Assembly: GCA_027886175.1 (NCBI GenBank)
Contig: JAJNNQ010000003.1
Location: 23,353,501-23,417,500 of the forward strand
Reading direction: 5' to 3'
DNA from: Phylloscopus collybita
Lineage: Eukaryota; Chordata; Aves; Passeriformes; Phylloscopidae
DNA length: 64,000 bases
The translations under genes and the position numbers were made by a program. Positions 32,968 to 44,577 of this stretch are shown in pieces; position 1 is the stretch's first letter, and every line of letters begins with the position of its first letter. The notes beneath the pieces were generated by a model that made no database searches, had not been told where the DNA came from, and saw only the letters and a list, made by a program, of their open reading frames with translations.

Positions 32968-35900
32968 CAGTCTCCTCTTGCCGTGTGCGTGCTTCTGTTT
33001 TGTGTTTCCAATGTGCAGAGAAGCACTCGTGCTTGCTGCTGCATCCAGCAAGCCAAAACGCTTTTGCAGCAACTTTCCTGCCTTTCCCACTACAGGATCA
33101 ATTTCTAGCTGATTTACAGTTGTTTCTGCGTAGAGCAGCTAGAGGAGCAGCTCTGCCGGCTTTCCTGTGCTTCTGCATAGCAGAGCTGTCAAGAGCGAGA
33201 CGCTGCCTTTTGCCGAGAAAGCAGCGGTTCGCGAAACCACAACCAGCGGCCTCTTTGGAACAGCCGCAGGTTGTGCGGAGAAGCGAAAGAGAGCCGGGGA
33301 AGAATGTGGAAAGCCGAACTCGGTCGCTGCAAGCGGGTGCTGGCCAACAGCTTCTGGTCACCGTGTAGAAACTCTCCCAGCACAGTGCAGAGTCCCTGTG
33401 GCTAGTTCCTTGAAACACCTTTCCTGGCAGCAGCCCAGAGCTGTACTTAGTACAGCCGGTGTCAGGCAGTCTCCTCTCGCCGTGTAGGTGCTTCTGTTTT
33501 GTTTTTGCAGCGTGCAGAGAAGCCCTTTCGCTTGCTGCTGCTTCCAGCAAGCCAAAACGCTTTTGCAGCCACTTTCCTGCCTTTTCCACAGCAGGATCAC
33601 TGTCTAGATGATTTACAGTTGCCTCTGCGTAGAACAGCTAGAGGAGCAGCTCTGCCGGCTTTCCTGTGCTTCTGCATAGCAGAGCTGTCAAGAACGAGAA
33701 GCTGCCTTTTGCCGAGAAAGCAGCGCTTCGCGGAACCACAGCCAGCGGCGTCTTCGGTACAGCCGCAGGTTGTGCGGAGAAGCGAAAGAGAGCCGGGGAA
33801 GGATGTGGAAAGCCGAACTTGGTCGCTGCAAGCAGGTGCTTGTGAACAGCTTCTGGTCACCTTGGAGAAACTCCCCCAAGACAGTGGAGAGTCCCCGAAG
33901 CTAGTGCCTTGAAATACATGCCTTGGCAGTAGCCCAGAGTAGTACTGAGTGCAGCAGGTGTCAGGCAGTCTCCTCTTGCCGTGTGCGTGCTTCTGTTTTG
34001 TGTTTCCAATGTGCAGAGAAGCACTCGTGCTTGCTGCTGCATCCAGCAAGCCAAAACGCTTTTGCAGCAACTTTCCTGCCTTTCCCACTACAGGATCAAT
34101 TTCTAGCTGATTTACAGTTGTTTCTGCGTAGAGCAGCTAGAGGAGCAGCTCTGCCGGCTTTCCTGTGCTTCTGCATAGCAGAGCTGTCAAGAGCGAGAAG
34201 CTGCCTTTTGCCGAGAAAGCAGCGGTTCGCGAAACCACAGCCAGCGGCGTCTTTGGTACAGCCGCAGGTTGTGCGGAGAAGCGAAAGAGAGCCGGGGAAG
34301 AATGTGGAAAGCCGAACTCGGTCGCTGCAAGCGGGTGCTGGCCAACAGCTTCTGGTCACCGTGTAGAAACTCTCCCAGCACAGTGCAGAGTCCCTGTGGC
34401 TAGTTCCTTGAAATACCTTTCCTGGCAGCAGCCCAGAGCTGTACTTAGTACAGCCGGTGTCAGGCAGTCTCCTCTCGCCGTGTAGGTGCTTCTGTTTTGT
34501 GTTTGCAGCGTGCAGAGAAGCCCTTTCGCTTGCTGCTGCTTCCAGCAAGCCAAAACGCTTTTGCAGCCACTTTCCTGCCTTTTCCACAACAGGATCACTG
34601 TCTAGCTGATTTACAGTTGCCTCTGCGTAGAGCAGCTAGAGGAGCAGCTCTGCCGGCTTTCCTGTGCTTCTGCATAGCAGAGCTGTCAAGAACGAGAAGC
34701 TGCCTTTTGCCGAGAAAGCAGCGCTTCGCGGAACCACAGCCAGCGGCGTCTTCGGTACAGCCGCAGGTTGTGTGGAGAAGCGAAAGAGAGCCGGGGAAGA
34801 ATGTGGAAAGCCGAACTCGGTCGCTGCAAGCAGGTGCTAGCGAACAGCTTCTGGTCACCTTGTAGAAACTCCCCCAAGACAGTGGAGAGTCCCCGAAGCT
34901 AGTGCCTTGAAATACATGCCCTTGGCAGTAGCCCAGAGCAGTACTGAGTGCAGCAGGTGTCAGGCAGTGTCCTCTTGCCGTGTAGGTGCTTCTGTTTTGT
35001 GTTTGCAGCGTGCAGAGAAGTCCTTTCGCTTGCTGCTGCTTCCAGCAAGCCAAAACGCTTTTGCAGCAACTTTCCTGCCTTTCCCACTACAGGATCAATT
35101 TCTAGCTGATTTACAGTTGTTTCTGCGTAGAGCAGCTAGAGGAGCAGCTCTGCCGGCTTTCCTGTGCTTCTGCATAGCAGAGCTGTCAAGAGCGAGACGC
35201 TGCCTTTTGCCGAGAAAGCAGCGGTTCGCGAAACCACAACCAGCGGCCTCTTTGGAACAGCCGCAGGTTGTGCGGAGAAGCGAAAGAGAGCCGGGGAAGA
35301 ATGTGGAAAGCCGAACTCGGTCGCTGCAAGCGGGTGCTGGCCAACAGCTTCTGGTCACCGTGTAGAAACTCTCCCAGCACAGTGCAGAGTCCCTGTGGCT
35401 AGTTCCTTGAAACACCTTTCCTGGCAGCAGCCCAGAGCTGTACTTAGTACAGCCGGTGTCAGGCAGTCTCCTCTCGCCGTGTAGGTGCTTCTGTTTTGTT
35501 TTTGCAGCGTGCAGAGAAGCCCTTTCGCTTGCTGCTGCTTCCAGCAAGCCAAAACGCTTTTGCAGCCACTTTCCTGCCTTTTCCACAGCAGGATCACTGT
35601 CTAGATGATTTACAGTTGCCTCTGCGTAGAGCAGCTAGAGGAGCAGCTCTGCCGGCTTTCCTGTGCTTCTGCATAGCAGAGCTGTCAAGAACGAGAAGCT
35701 GCCTTTTGCCGAGAAAGCAGCGCTTCGCGGAACCACAGCCAGCGGCGTCTTCGGTACAGCCGCAGGTTGTGCGGAGAAGCGAAAGAGAGCCGGGGAAGGA
35801 TGTGGAAAGCCGAACTCGGTCGCTGCAAGCAGGTGCTAGCGAACAGCTTCTGGTCACCTTGGAGAAACTCCCCCAAGACAGTGGAGAGTCCCCGAAGCTA

Positions 35901-38900
35901 GTGCCTTGAAATACATGCCTTGGCAGTAGCCCAGAGCAGTACTGAGTGCAGCAGGTGTCAGGCAGTCTCCTCTTGCCGTGTGCGTGCTTCTGTTTTGTGT
36001 TTCCAATGTGCAGAGAAGCACTCGTGCTTGCTGCTGCATCCAGCAAGCCAAAACGCTTTTGCAGCCACTTTCCTGCCTTTTCCACAGCAGGATCACTGTC
36101 TAGCTGATTTACAGTTGCCTCTGCGTAGAGCAGCTAGAGGAGCAGCTCTGCCGGCTTTCCTGTGCTTCTGCATAGCAGAGCTGTCAAGAGCGAGAAGCTG
36201 CCTTTTGCCGAGAAAGCAGCGCTTCGCGGAACCACAGCCAGCGGCGTCTTTGGTACAGCCGCAGGTTGTGCGGAGAAGCGAAAGAGAGCCGGGGAAGAAT
36301 GTGGAAAGCCGAACTTGGTCGCTGCAAGCAGGTGCTTGTGAACAGCTTCTGGTCACCTTGGAGAAACTCCCCCAAGACAGTGGAGAGTCCCCGAAGCTAG
36401 TGCCTTGAAATACATGCCTTGGCAGTAGCCCAGAGCAGTACTGAGTGCAGCAGGTGTCAGGCAGTCTCCTCTTGCCGTGTGCGTGCTTCTGTTTTGTGTT
36501 TCCAATGTGCAGAGAAGCACTCGTGCTTGCTGCTGCATCCAGCAAGCCAAAACGCTTTTGCAGCAACTTTCCTGCCTTTCCCACTACAGGATCAATTTCT
36601 AGCTGATTTACAGTTGTTTCTGCGTAGAGCAGCTAGAGGAGCAGCTCTGCCGGCTTTCCTGTGCTTCTGCATAGCAGAGCTGTCAAGAGCGAGACGCTGC
36701 CTTTTGCCGAGAAAGCAGCGGTTCGCGAAACCACAACCAGCGGCCTCTTTGGAACAGCCGCAGGTTGTGCGGAGAAGCGAAAGAGAGCCGGGGAAGAATG
36801 TGGAAAGCCGAACTCGGTCGCTGCAAGCGGGTGCTGGCCAACAGCTTCTGGTCACCGTGTAGAAACTCTCCCAGCACAGTGCAGAGTCCCTGTGGCTAGT
36901 TCCTTGAAACACCTTTCCTGGCAGCAGCCCAGAGCTGTACATAGTACAGCCGGTGTCAGGCAGTCTCCTCTCGCCGTGTAGGTGCTTCTGTTTTGTTTTT
37001 GCAGCGTGCAGAGAAGCCCTTTCGCTTGCTGCTGCTTCCAGCAAGCCAAAACGCTTTTGCAGCCACTTTCCTGCCTTTTCCACAGCAGGATCACTGTCTA
37101 GATGATTTACAGTTGCCTCTGCGTAGAGCAGCTAGAGGAGCAGCTCTGCCGGCTTTCCTGTGCTTCTGCATAGCAGAGCTGTCAAGAACGAGAAGCTGCC
37201 TTTTGCCGAGAAAGCAGCGCTTCGCGGAACCACAGCCAGCGGCGTCTTCGGTACAGCCGCAGGTTGTGCGGAGAAGCGAAAGAGAGCCGGGGAAGGATGT
37301 GGAAAGCCGAACTCGGTCGCTGCAAGCAGGTGCTAGCGAACAGCTTCTGGTCACCTTGGAGAAACTCCCCCAAGACAGTGGAGAGTCCCCGAAGCTAGTG
37401 CCTTGAAATACATGCCTTGGCAGTAGCCCAGAGCAGTACTGAGTGCAGCAGGTGTCAGGCAGTCTCCTCTTGCCGTGTGCGTGCTTCTGTTTTGTGTTTC
37501 CAATGTGCAGAGAAGCACTCGTGCTTGCTGCTGCATCCAGCAAGCCAAAACGCTTTTGCAGCCACTTTCCTGCCTTTTCCACAGCAGGATCACTGTCTAG
37601 CTGATTTACAGTTGCCTCTGCGTAGAGCAGCTAGAGGAGCAGCTCTGCCGGCTTTCCTGTGCTTCTGCATAGCAGAGCTGTCAAGAGCGAGAAGCTGCGT
37701 TTTGCCCAGAAAGAAGCGCTTCGCGGAACCACAGTCAGCGGCGTCTTTGGTACAGCCGCAGCTTGTGCGGAGAAGCGAAAGAGAGCCGGGGAAGAATGTG
37801 GAAAGCCGAACTTGGTCGCTGCAAGCGGGTGCTGGCCAACAGCTTCTGGTCACCGTGTAGAAACTCTCCCAGCACAGTGCAGAGTCCCTGTGGCTAGTTC
37901 CTTGAAATACCTTTCCTGGCAGCAGCCCAGAGCTGTACTTAGTACAGCCGGTGTCAGGCAGTTTCCGCTTGCCGTGTAGGTGCTTCTGTGTTGTGTTTGC
38001 AGCGTGCAGAGAAGTCCTTTCGCTTGCTGCTGCTTCCCGCAAGCCAAAACGCTTTGGCAGCCACTTTCCTGCCTTTTCCACAGCAGGATCACTGTCTAGC
38101 TGATTTACAGTTGCCTCTGCGTAGAGCAGCTAGAGGAGCAGCTCTGCCGGCTTTCCTGTGCTTCTGCATAGCAGAGCTGTCAAGAACGAGAAGCTGCGTT
38201 TTGCCGAGAAAGCAGCGCTTCGCGGAACCACAGCCAGCGGCGTCTTCGGTACAGCCGCAGCTTGTGCGGAGAAGCGAAAGAGAGCCGGGGAAGAATGTGG
38301 AAAGCCGAACTCGGTCGCTGCAAGCAGGTGCTAGCCAACAGCTTCTGGTCACCTTGTAGAAACTCCCCCAAGACAGTGGAGAGTCCCCGAAGCTAGTGCC
38401 TTGAAATACATGCCCTTGGCAGTAGCCCAGAGCAGTACTGAGTGCAGCAGGTGTCAGGCAGTGTCCTCTTGCCGTGTAGGTGCTTCTGTTTTGTGTTTGC
38501 AGCGTGCAGAGAAGCCCTTTCGCTTGCTGCTGCTTCCAGCAAGCCAAAAGGCTTTTGCAGCAACTTTCCTGCCTTTCCCACTACAGGATCAATTTCTAGC
38601 TGATTTACAGTTGTTTCTGCGTAGAGCAGCTAGAGGAGCAGCTCTGCCGGCTTTCCTGTGCTTCTGCATAGCAGAGCTGTCAAGAGCGAGAAGCTGCCTT
38701 TTGCCGAGAAAGCAGCGCTTCGCGGAACCACAGCCAGCGGCGTCTTTGGTACAGCCGCAGGTTGTGCGGAGAAGCGAAAGAGAGCCGGGGAAGAATGTGG
38801 AAAGCCGAACTCGGTCGCTGCAAGCGGGTGCTGGCCAACAGCTTCTGGTCACCTTGTAGAAACTTTCCCAGCACAGTGTAGAGTCCCCGTGGCTAGTTCC

Positions 38901-41043
38901 TTGAAATACCATTCCTGGCAGCAGCCCAGAGCTTTACTTAGTACAGCCGGTGTCAGGCAGTTTCCGCTTGCCGTGTAGGTGCTTCTGTGTTGTGTTTGCA
39001 GCGTGCAGAGAAGCCCTTTCGCTTGCTGCTGCTTCCAGCAAGCCAAAACGCTTTTGCAGCCACTTTCCTGCCTTTTCCACAGCAGGATCACTGTCTAGCT
39101 GATTTACAGTTGCCTCTGCGTAGAGCAGCTAGAGGAGCAGCTCTGCCGGCTTTCCTGTGCTTCTGCATAGCAGAGCTTTCAAGAACGAGAAGCTGCCTTT
39201 TGCCGAGAAAGCAGCGCTTCGCGGAAGCACAGCCAGCGGCGTCTTCGGTACAGCCGCAGGTTGTGCGGAGAAGCGAAAGAGAGCCGGGGAAGAATGTGGA
39301 AAGCCGAACTCGGTCGCTGCAAGCAGGTGCTAGCGAACAGCTTCTGGTCACCTTGGAGAAACTCCCCCAAGACAGTGGAGAGTCCCCGAAGCTAGTGCCT
39401 TGAAATACATGCCTTGGCAGTAGCCCAGAGCAGTACTGAGTGCAGCAGGTGTCAGGCAGTTTCCGCTTACCGTGTAGGTGCTTCTGTTTTGTGTTTTCAG
39501 CGTGCAGAGAAGCCCTGGTGCTTGCTGCTGCTTCCAGGAAGCCAAAAGGCTTTTGCAGCCACTTTCCTGCCTTTTCCACAACAGGATCACTGTCTAGCTG
39601 ATTTACAGTTGCCTCTGCGTAGAGCAGCTAGAAAAGCAGCTCTGCCGGCTTTCCTGTGCTTCTGCATAGCAGAGCTGTCAAGAACGAGAAGCTGCGTTTT
39701 GCCGAGAAAGCAGCGCTTCGCGGAACCACAGTCAGCGGCGTCTTCGGTACAGCCGCAGCTTGTGCGGAGAAGCGAAAGAGAGCCGGGGAAGGATGTGGAA
39801 AGCCGAACTCGGTCTCTGCAAGCGGGTGCTGGCGAACAGCTTCTGGTCACCTTGTAGAAACTCTCCCAGCACAGTGCAGAGTCCCCGTGGCTAGTTCCTT
39901 GAAATACCTTTCCTGGCAGCAGCCCAGAGCTGTACTGAGTGCAGCAGGTGTCAGGCAGTCTCCTCTCTCCGTGTAGGTGCTTCTGTTTTGTGTTTGCAGC
40001 GTGCAGAGAAGCCCTGTTGCCTGCTGCTGCTTCCAGGAAGCCAAAACGCTTTTGCAGCCACTTTCCTGCCTTTTCCACAACAGGATCACTGTCTAGCTGA
40101 TTTACAGTTGCCTCTGCGTAGAGCAGCTAGAGGAGCAGCTCTGCCGGCTTTCCTGTGCTTCTGCATAGCAGAGCTGTCAAGAACGAGAAGCTGCGTTTTG
40201 CCGAGAAAGCAGCGCTTCGCGGAACCACAGCCAGCGGCGTCTTCGGTACAGCCGCAGGTTGTGCGGAGAAGCGAAAGAGAGCCGGGGAAGGATGTGGAAA
40301 GCCGAACTCGGTCTCTGCAAGCGGGTGCTGGCGAACAGCTTCTGGTCACCTTGTAGAAACTCTCCCAGCACAGTGCAGAGTCCCCGTGGCTAGTTCCTTG
40401 AAATACCTTTCCTGGCAGCAGCCCAGAGCTGTACTGAGTGCAGCAGGTGTCAGGCAGTCTCCTCTCGCCGTGTAGATGCTTCTGTTTTGTGTTTGCAGCG
40501 TGCAGAGAAGCCCTGGTGCTTGCTGCTGCTTCCAGCAAGCCAAAACGCTTTTGCAGCCACTTTCCTGCCTTTTCCACAACAGGATCACTGTCTAGCTGAT
40601 TTACAGTTGCCTCTGCGTAGAGCAGCTAGAAAAGCAGCTCTGCCGGCTTTCCTGTGCTTCTGCATAGCAGAGCTGTCAAGAACGAGAAGCTGCGTTTTGC
40701 CGAGAAAGCAGCGCTTCGCGGAACCACAACCAGCGGCGTCTTCGGTACAGCCGCAGCTTGTGCGGAGAAGCGAAAGAGAGCCGGGGAAGGATGTGGAAAG
40801 CCGAACTCGGTCGCTGCAAGCGGGTGCTGGCCAACAGCTTCTGGTCACCGTGTAGAAACTCTCCCAGCACAGTGCAGAGTCCCTGTGGCTAGTTCCTTGA
40901 AATACCTTTCCTGGCAGCAGCCCAGAGCTGTACTTAGTACAGCCGGTGTCAGGCAGTTTCCGCTTGCCGTGTAGGTGCTTCTGTGTTGTGTTTGCAGCGT
41001 GCAGAGAAGTCCTTTCGCTTGCTGCTGCTTCCCGCAAGCCAAA
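32968..41043. repeat. Large satellite duplication, copy A
   Basis: About 8.08 kb (16 monomers) that recurs at 55925-64000 at an offset of 22,957 bp. The order of monomer types and rare variants is the same, including the extra-C 500-bp monomers at 34595 and 38089 and a TACATAGTACAG variant near 36939. I found only a couple of differences (for example CACAGTCAGCG at 37731 versus CACAACCAGCG at 60688). Confidence 0.85.
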
Positions 41044-42581
41044 ACGCTTTGGCAGCCACTTTCCTGCCTTTTCCACAGCAGGATCACTGTCTAGCTGATT
41101 TACAGTTGCCTCTGCGTAGAGCAGCTAGAGGAGCAGCTCTGCCGGCTTTCCTGTGCTTCTGCATAGCAGAGCTGTCAAGAACGAGAAGCTGCCTTTTGCC
41201 GAGAAAGTAGCGCTTCGCAGAACCACAGCCAGCGGCGTCTTCGGTACAGCCGCAGCTTGTGCGGAGAAGCGAAAGAGAGCCGGGGAAGAATGTGGAAAGC
41301 CGAACTCGGTCGCTGCAAGCAGGTGCTAGCCAACAGCTTCTGGTCACCTTGTAGAAACTCCCCCAAGACAGTGGAGAGTCCCCGAAGCTAGTGCCTTGAA
41401 ATACATGCCCTTGGCAGTAGCCCAGAGCAGTACTGAGTGCAGCAGGTGTCTGGCAGTGTCCTCTTGCCGTGTAGGTGCTTCTGTTTTGTGTTTGCAGCGT
41501 GCAGAGAAGCCCTTTCGCTTGCTGCTGCTTCCAGCAAGCCAAAAGGCTTTTGCAGCAACTTTCCTGCCTTTCCCACTACAGGATCAATTTCTAGCTGATT
41601 TACAGTTGTTTCTGCGTAGAGCAGCTAGAGGAGCAGCTCTGCCGGCTTTCCTGTGCTTCTGCATAGCAGAGCTGTCAAGAGCGAGAAGCTGCCTTTTGCC
41701 GAGAAAGCAGCGCTTCGCGGAACCACAGCCAGCGGCGTCTTTGGTACAGCCGCAGGTTGTGCGGAGAAGCGAAAGAGAGCCGGGGAAGAATGTGGAAAGC
41801 CGAACTCGGTCGCTGCAAGCGGGTGCTGGCCAACAGCTTCTGGTCACCTTGTAGAAACTTTCCCAGCACAGTGTAGAGTCCCCGTGGCTAGTTCCTTGAA
41901 ATACCATTCCTGGCAGCAGCCCAGAGCTTTACTTAGTACAGCCGGTGTCAGGCAGTTTCCGCTTGCCGTGTAGGTGCTTCTGTGTTGTGTTTGCAGCGTG
42001 CAGAGAAGCCCTTTCGCTTGCTGCTGCTTCCAGCAAGCCAAAACGCTTTTGCAGCCACTTTCCTGCCTTTTCCACAGCAGGATCACTGTCTAGCTGATTT
42101 ACAGTTGCCTCTGCGTAGAGCAGCTAGAGGAGCAGCTCTGCCGGCTTTCCTGTGCTTCTGCATAGCAGAGCTTTCAAGAACGAGAAGCTGCCTTTTGCCG
42201 AGAAAGCAGCGCTTCGCGGAAGCACAGCCAGCGGCGTCTTCGGTACAGCCGCAGGTTGTGCGGAGAAGCGAAAGAGAGCCGGGGAAGAATGTGGAAAGCC
42301 GAACTCGGTCGCTGCAAGCAGGTGCTAGCGAACAGCTTCTGGTCACCTTGGAGAAACTCCCCCAAGACAGTGGAGAGTCCCCGAAGCTAGTGCCTTGAAA
42401 TACATGCCTTGGCAGTAGCCCAGAGCAGTACTGAGTGCAGCAGGTGTCAGGCAGTTTCCGCTTACCGTGTAGGTGCTTCTGTTTTGTGTTTTCAGCGTGC
42501 AGAGAAGCCCTGGTGCTTGCTGCTGCTTCCAGGAAGCCAAAACGCTTTTGCAGCCACTTTCCTGCCTTTTCCACAACAGGA

Positions 42582-44577
42582 TCACTGTCTAGCTGATTTA
42601 CAGTTGCCTCTGCGTAGAGCAGCTAGAGGAGCAGCTCTGCCGGCTTTCCTGTGCTTCTGCATAGCAGAGCTGTCAAGAACGAGAAGCTGCGTTTTGCCGA
42701 GAAAGCAGCGCTTCGCGGAACCACAGCCAGCGGCGTCTTCGGTACAGCCGCAGGTTGTGCGGAGAAGCGAAAGAGAGCCGGGGAAGGATGTGGAAAGCCG
42801 AACTCGGTCTCTGCAAGCGGGTGCTGGCGAACAGCTTCTGGTCACCTTGTAGAAACTCTCCCAGCACAGTGCAGAGTCCCCGTGGCTAGTTCCTTGAAAT
42901 ACCTTTCCTGGCAGCAGCCCAGAGCTGTACTGAGTGCAGCAGGTGTCAGGCAGTCTCCTCTCGCCGTGTAGATGCTTCTGTTTTGTGTTTGCAGCGTGCA
43001 GAGAAGCCCTGGTGCTTGCTGCTGCTTCCAGCAAGCCAAAACGCTTTTGCAGCCACTTTCCTGCCTTTTCCACAACAGGATCACTGTCTAGCTGATTTAC
43101 AGTTGCCTCTGCGTAGAGCAGCTAGAAAAGCAGCTCTGCCGGCTTTCCTGTGCTTCTGCATAGCAGAGCTGTCAAGAACGAGAAGCTGCGTTTTGCCGAG
43201 AAAGCAGCGCTTCGCGGAACCACAACCAGCGGCGTCTTCGGTACAGCCGCAGCTTGTGCGGAGAAGCGAAAGAGAGCCGGGGAAGGATGTGGAAAGCCGA
43301 ACTCGGTCTCTGCAAGCGGGTGCTGGCGAACAGCTTCTGGTCACCTTGTAGAAACTTTCCCAGCACAGTGCAGAGTCCCCGTGGCTAGTTCCTTGAAATA
43401 CCTTTCCTGGCAGCAGCCCAGAGCAGTACTGAGTGCAGCAGGTGTCAGGCAGTCTCCTCTCTCCGTGTAGGTGCTTCTGTTTTGTGTTTGCAGCGTGCAG
43501 AGAAGCTCTGGTGCTTGCTGCTGCTTCCAGGAAGCCAAAAGGCTTTTGCAGCCACTTTCCTGCCTTTTCCACAACAGGATCACTGTCTAGCTGATTTACA
43601 GTTGCCTCTGCGTAGAGCAGCTAGAGGAGCAGCTCTGCCGGCTTTCCTGTGCTTCTGCATAGCAGAGCTGTCAAGAACGAGAAGCTGCGTTTTGCCGAGA
43701 AAGCAGCGCTTCGCGGAACCACAACCAGCGGCGTCTTCGGTACAGCCGCAGCTTGTGCGGAGAAGCGAAAGAGAGCCGGGGAAGGATGTGGAAAGCCGAA
43801 CTCGGTCTCTGCAAGCGGGTGCTGGCGAACAGCTTCTGGTCACCTTGTAGAAACTCTCCCAGCACAGTGCAGAGTCCCCGTGGCTAGTTCCTTGAAATAC
43901 CTTTCCTGGCAGCAGCCCAGAGCTGTACTGAGTGCAGCAGGTGTCAGGCAGTCTCCTCTCGCCGTGTTGGTGCTTCTGTTTTGTGTTTGCAGCGTGCAGA
44001 GAAGCCCTGGTGCTTGCTGCTGCTTCCAGCAAGCCAAAACGCTTTTGCAGCCACTTTCCTGCCTTTTCCACAACAGGATCACTGTCTAGCTGATTTACAG
44101 TAGCCTCTGCGTAGAGCAGCTAGAGGAGCAGCTCTGCCGGCTTTCCTGTGCTTCTGCATAGCAGAGCTGTCAAGAACGAGAAGCTGCGTTTTGCCGAGAA
44201 AGCAGCGCTTCGCGGAACCACAGCCAGCGGCGTCTTCGGTACAGCCGCAGCTTGTGCGAAGAAGCGAAAGAGAGCCGGGGAAGGATGTGGAAAGCCGAAC
44301 TCGGTCTCTGCAAGCGGGTGCTGGCGAACAGCTTCTGGTCACCTTGTAGATACTCTCCCAGCACAGTGCAGAGTCCCCGTGGCTAGTTCCTTGAAATACC
44401 TTTCCTGGCAGCAGCCCAGAGCTGTACTGAGTGCAGCAGGTGTCAGGCAGTCTCCTCTCGCCGTGTAGGTGCTTCTGTTTTGTGTTTGCAGCGTGCAGAG
44501 AAGCCCTGGTGCTTGCTGCTGCTTCCAGCAAGCCAAAACGCTTTTGCAGCCACTTTCCTGCCTTTTCCACAACAGGA
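42582..44577. repeat. Homogenised run of type-2 monomers
   Basis: Four successive type-2 monomers sharing the sub-variant CGTTTTGCC, GAAGGATGTGG, GGTCTCTGC and GCTGGCGAACAG. The same sub-variant forms runs of consecutive monomers near 39587-40580, 46590-48569 and 62544-63540, breaking the dimer pattern. Confidence 0.75.
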
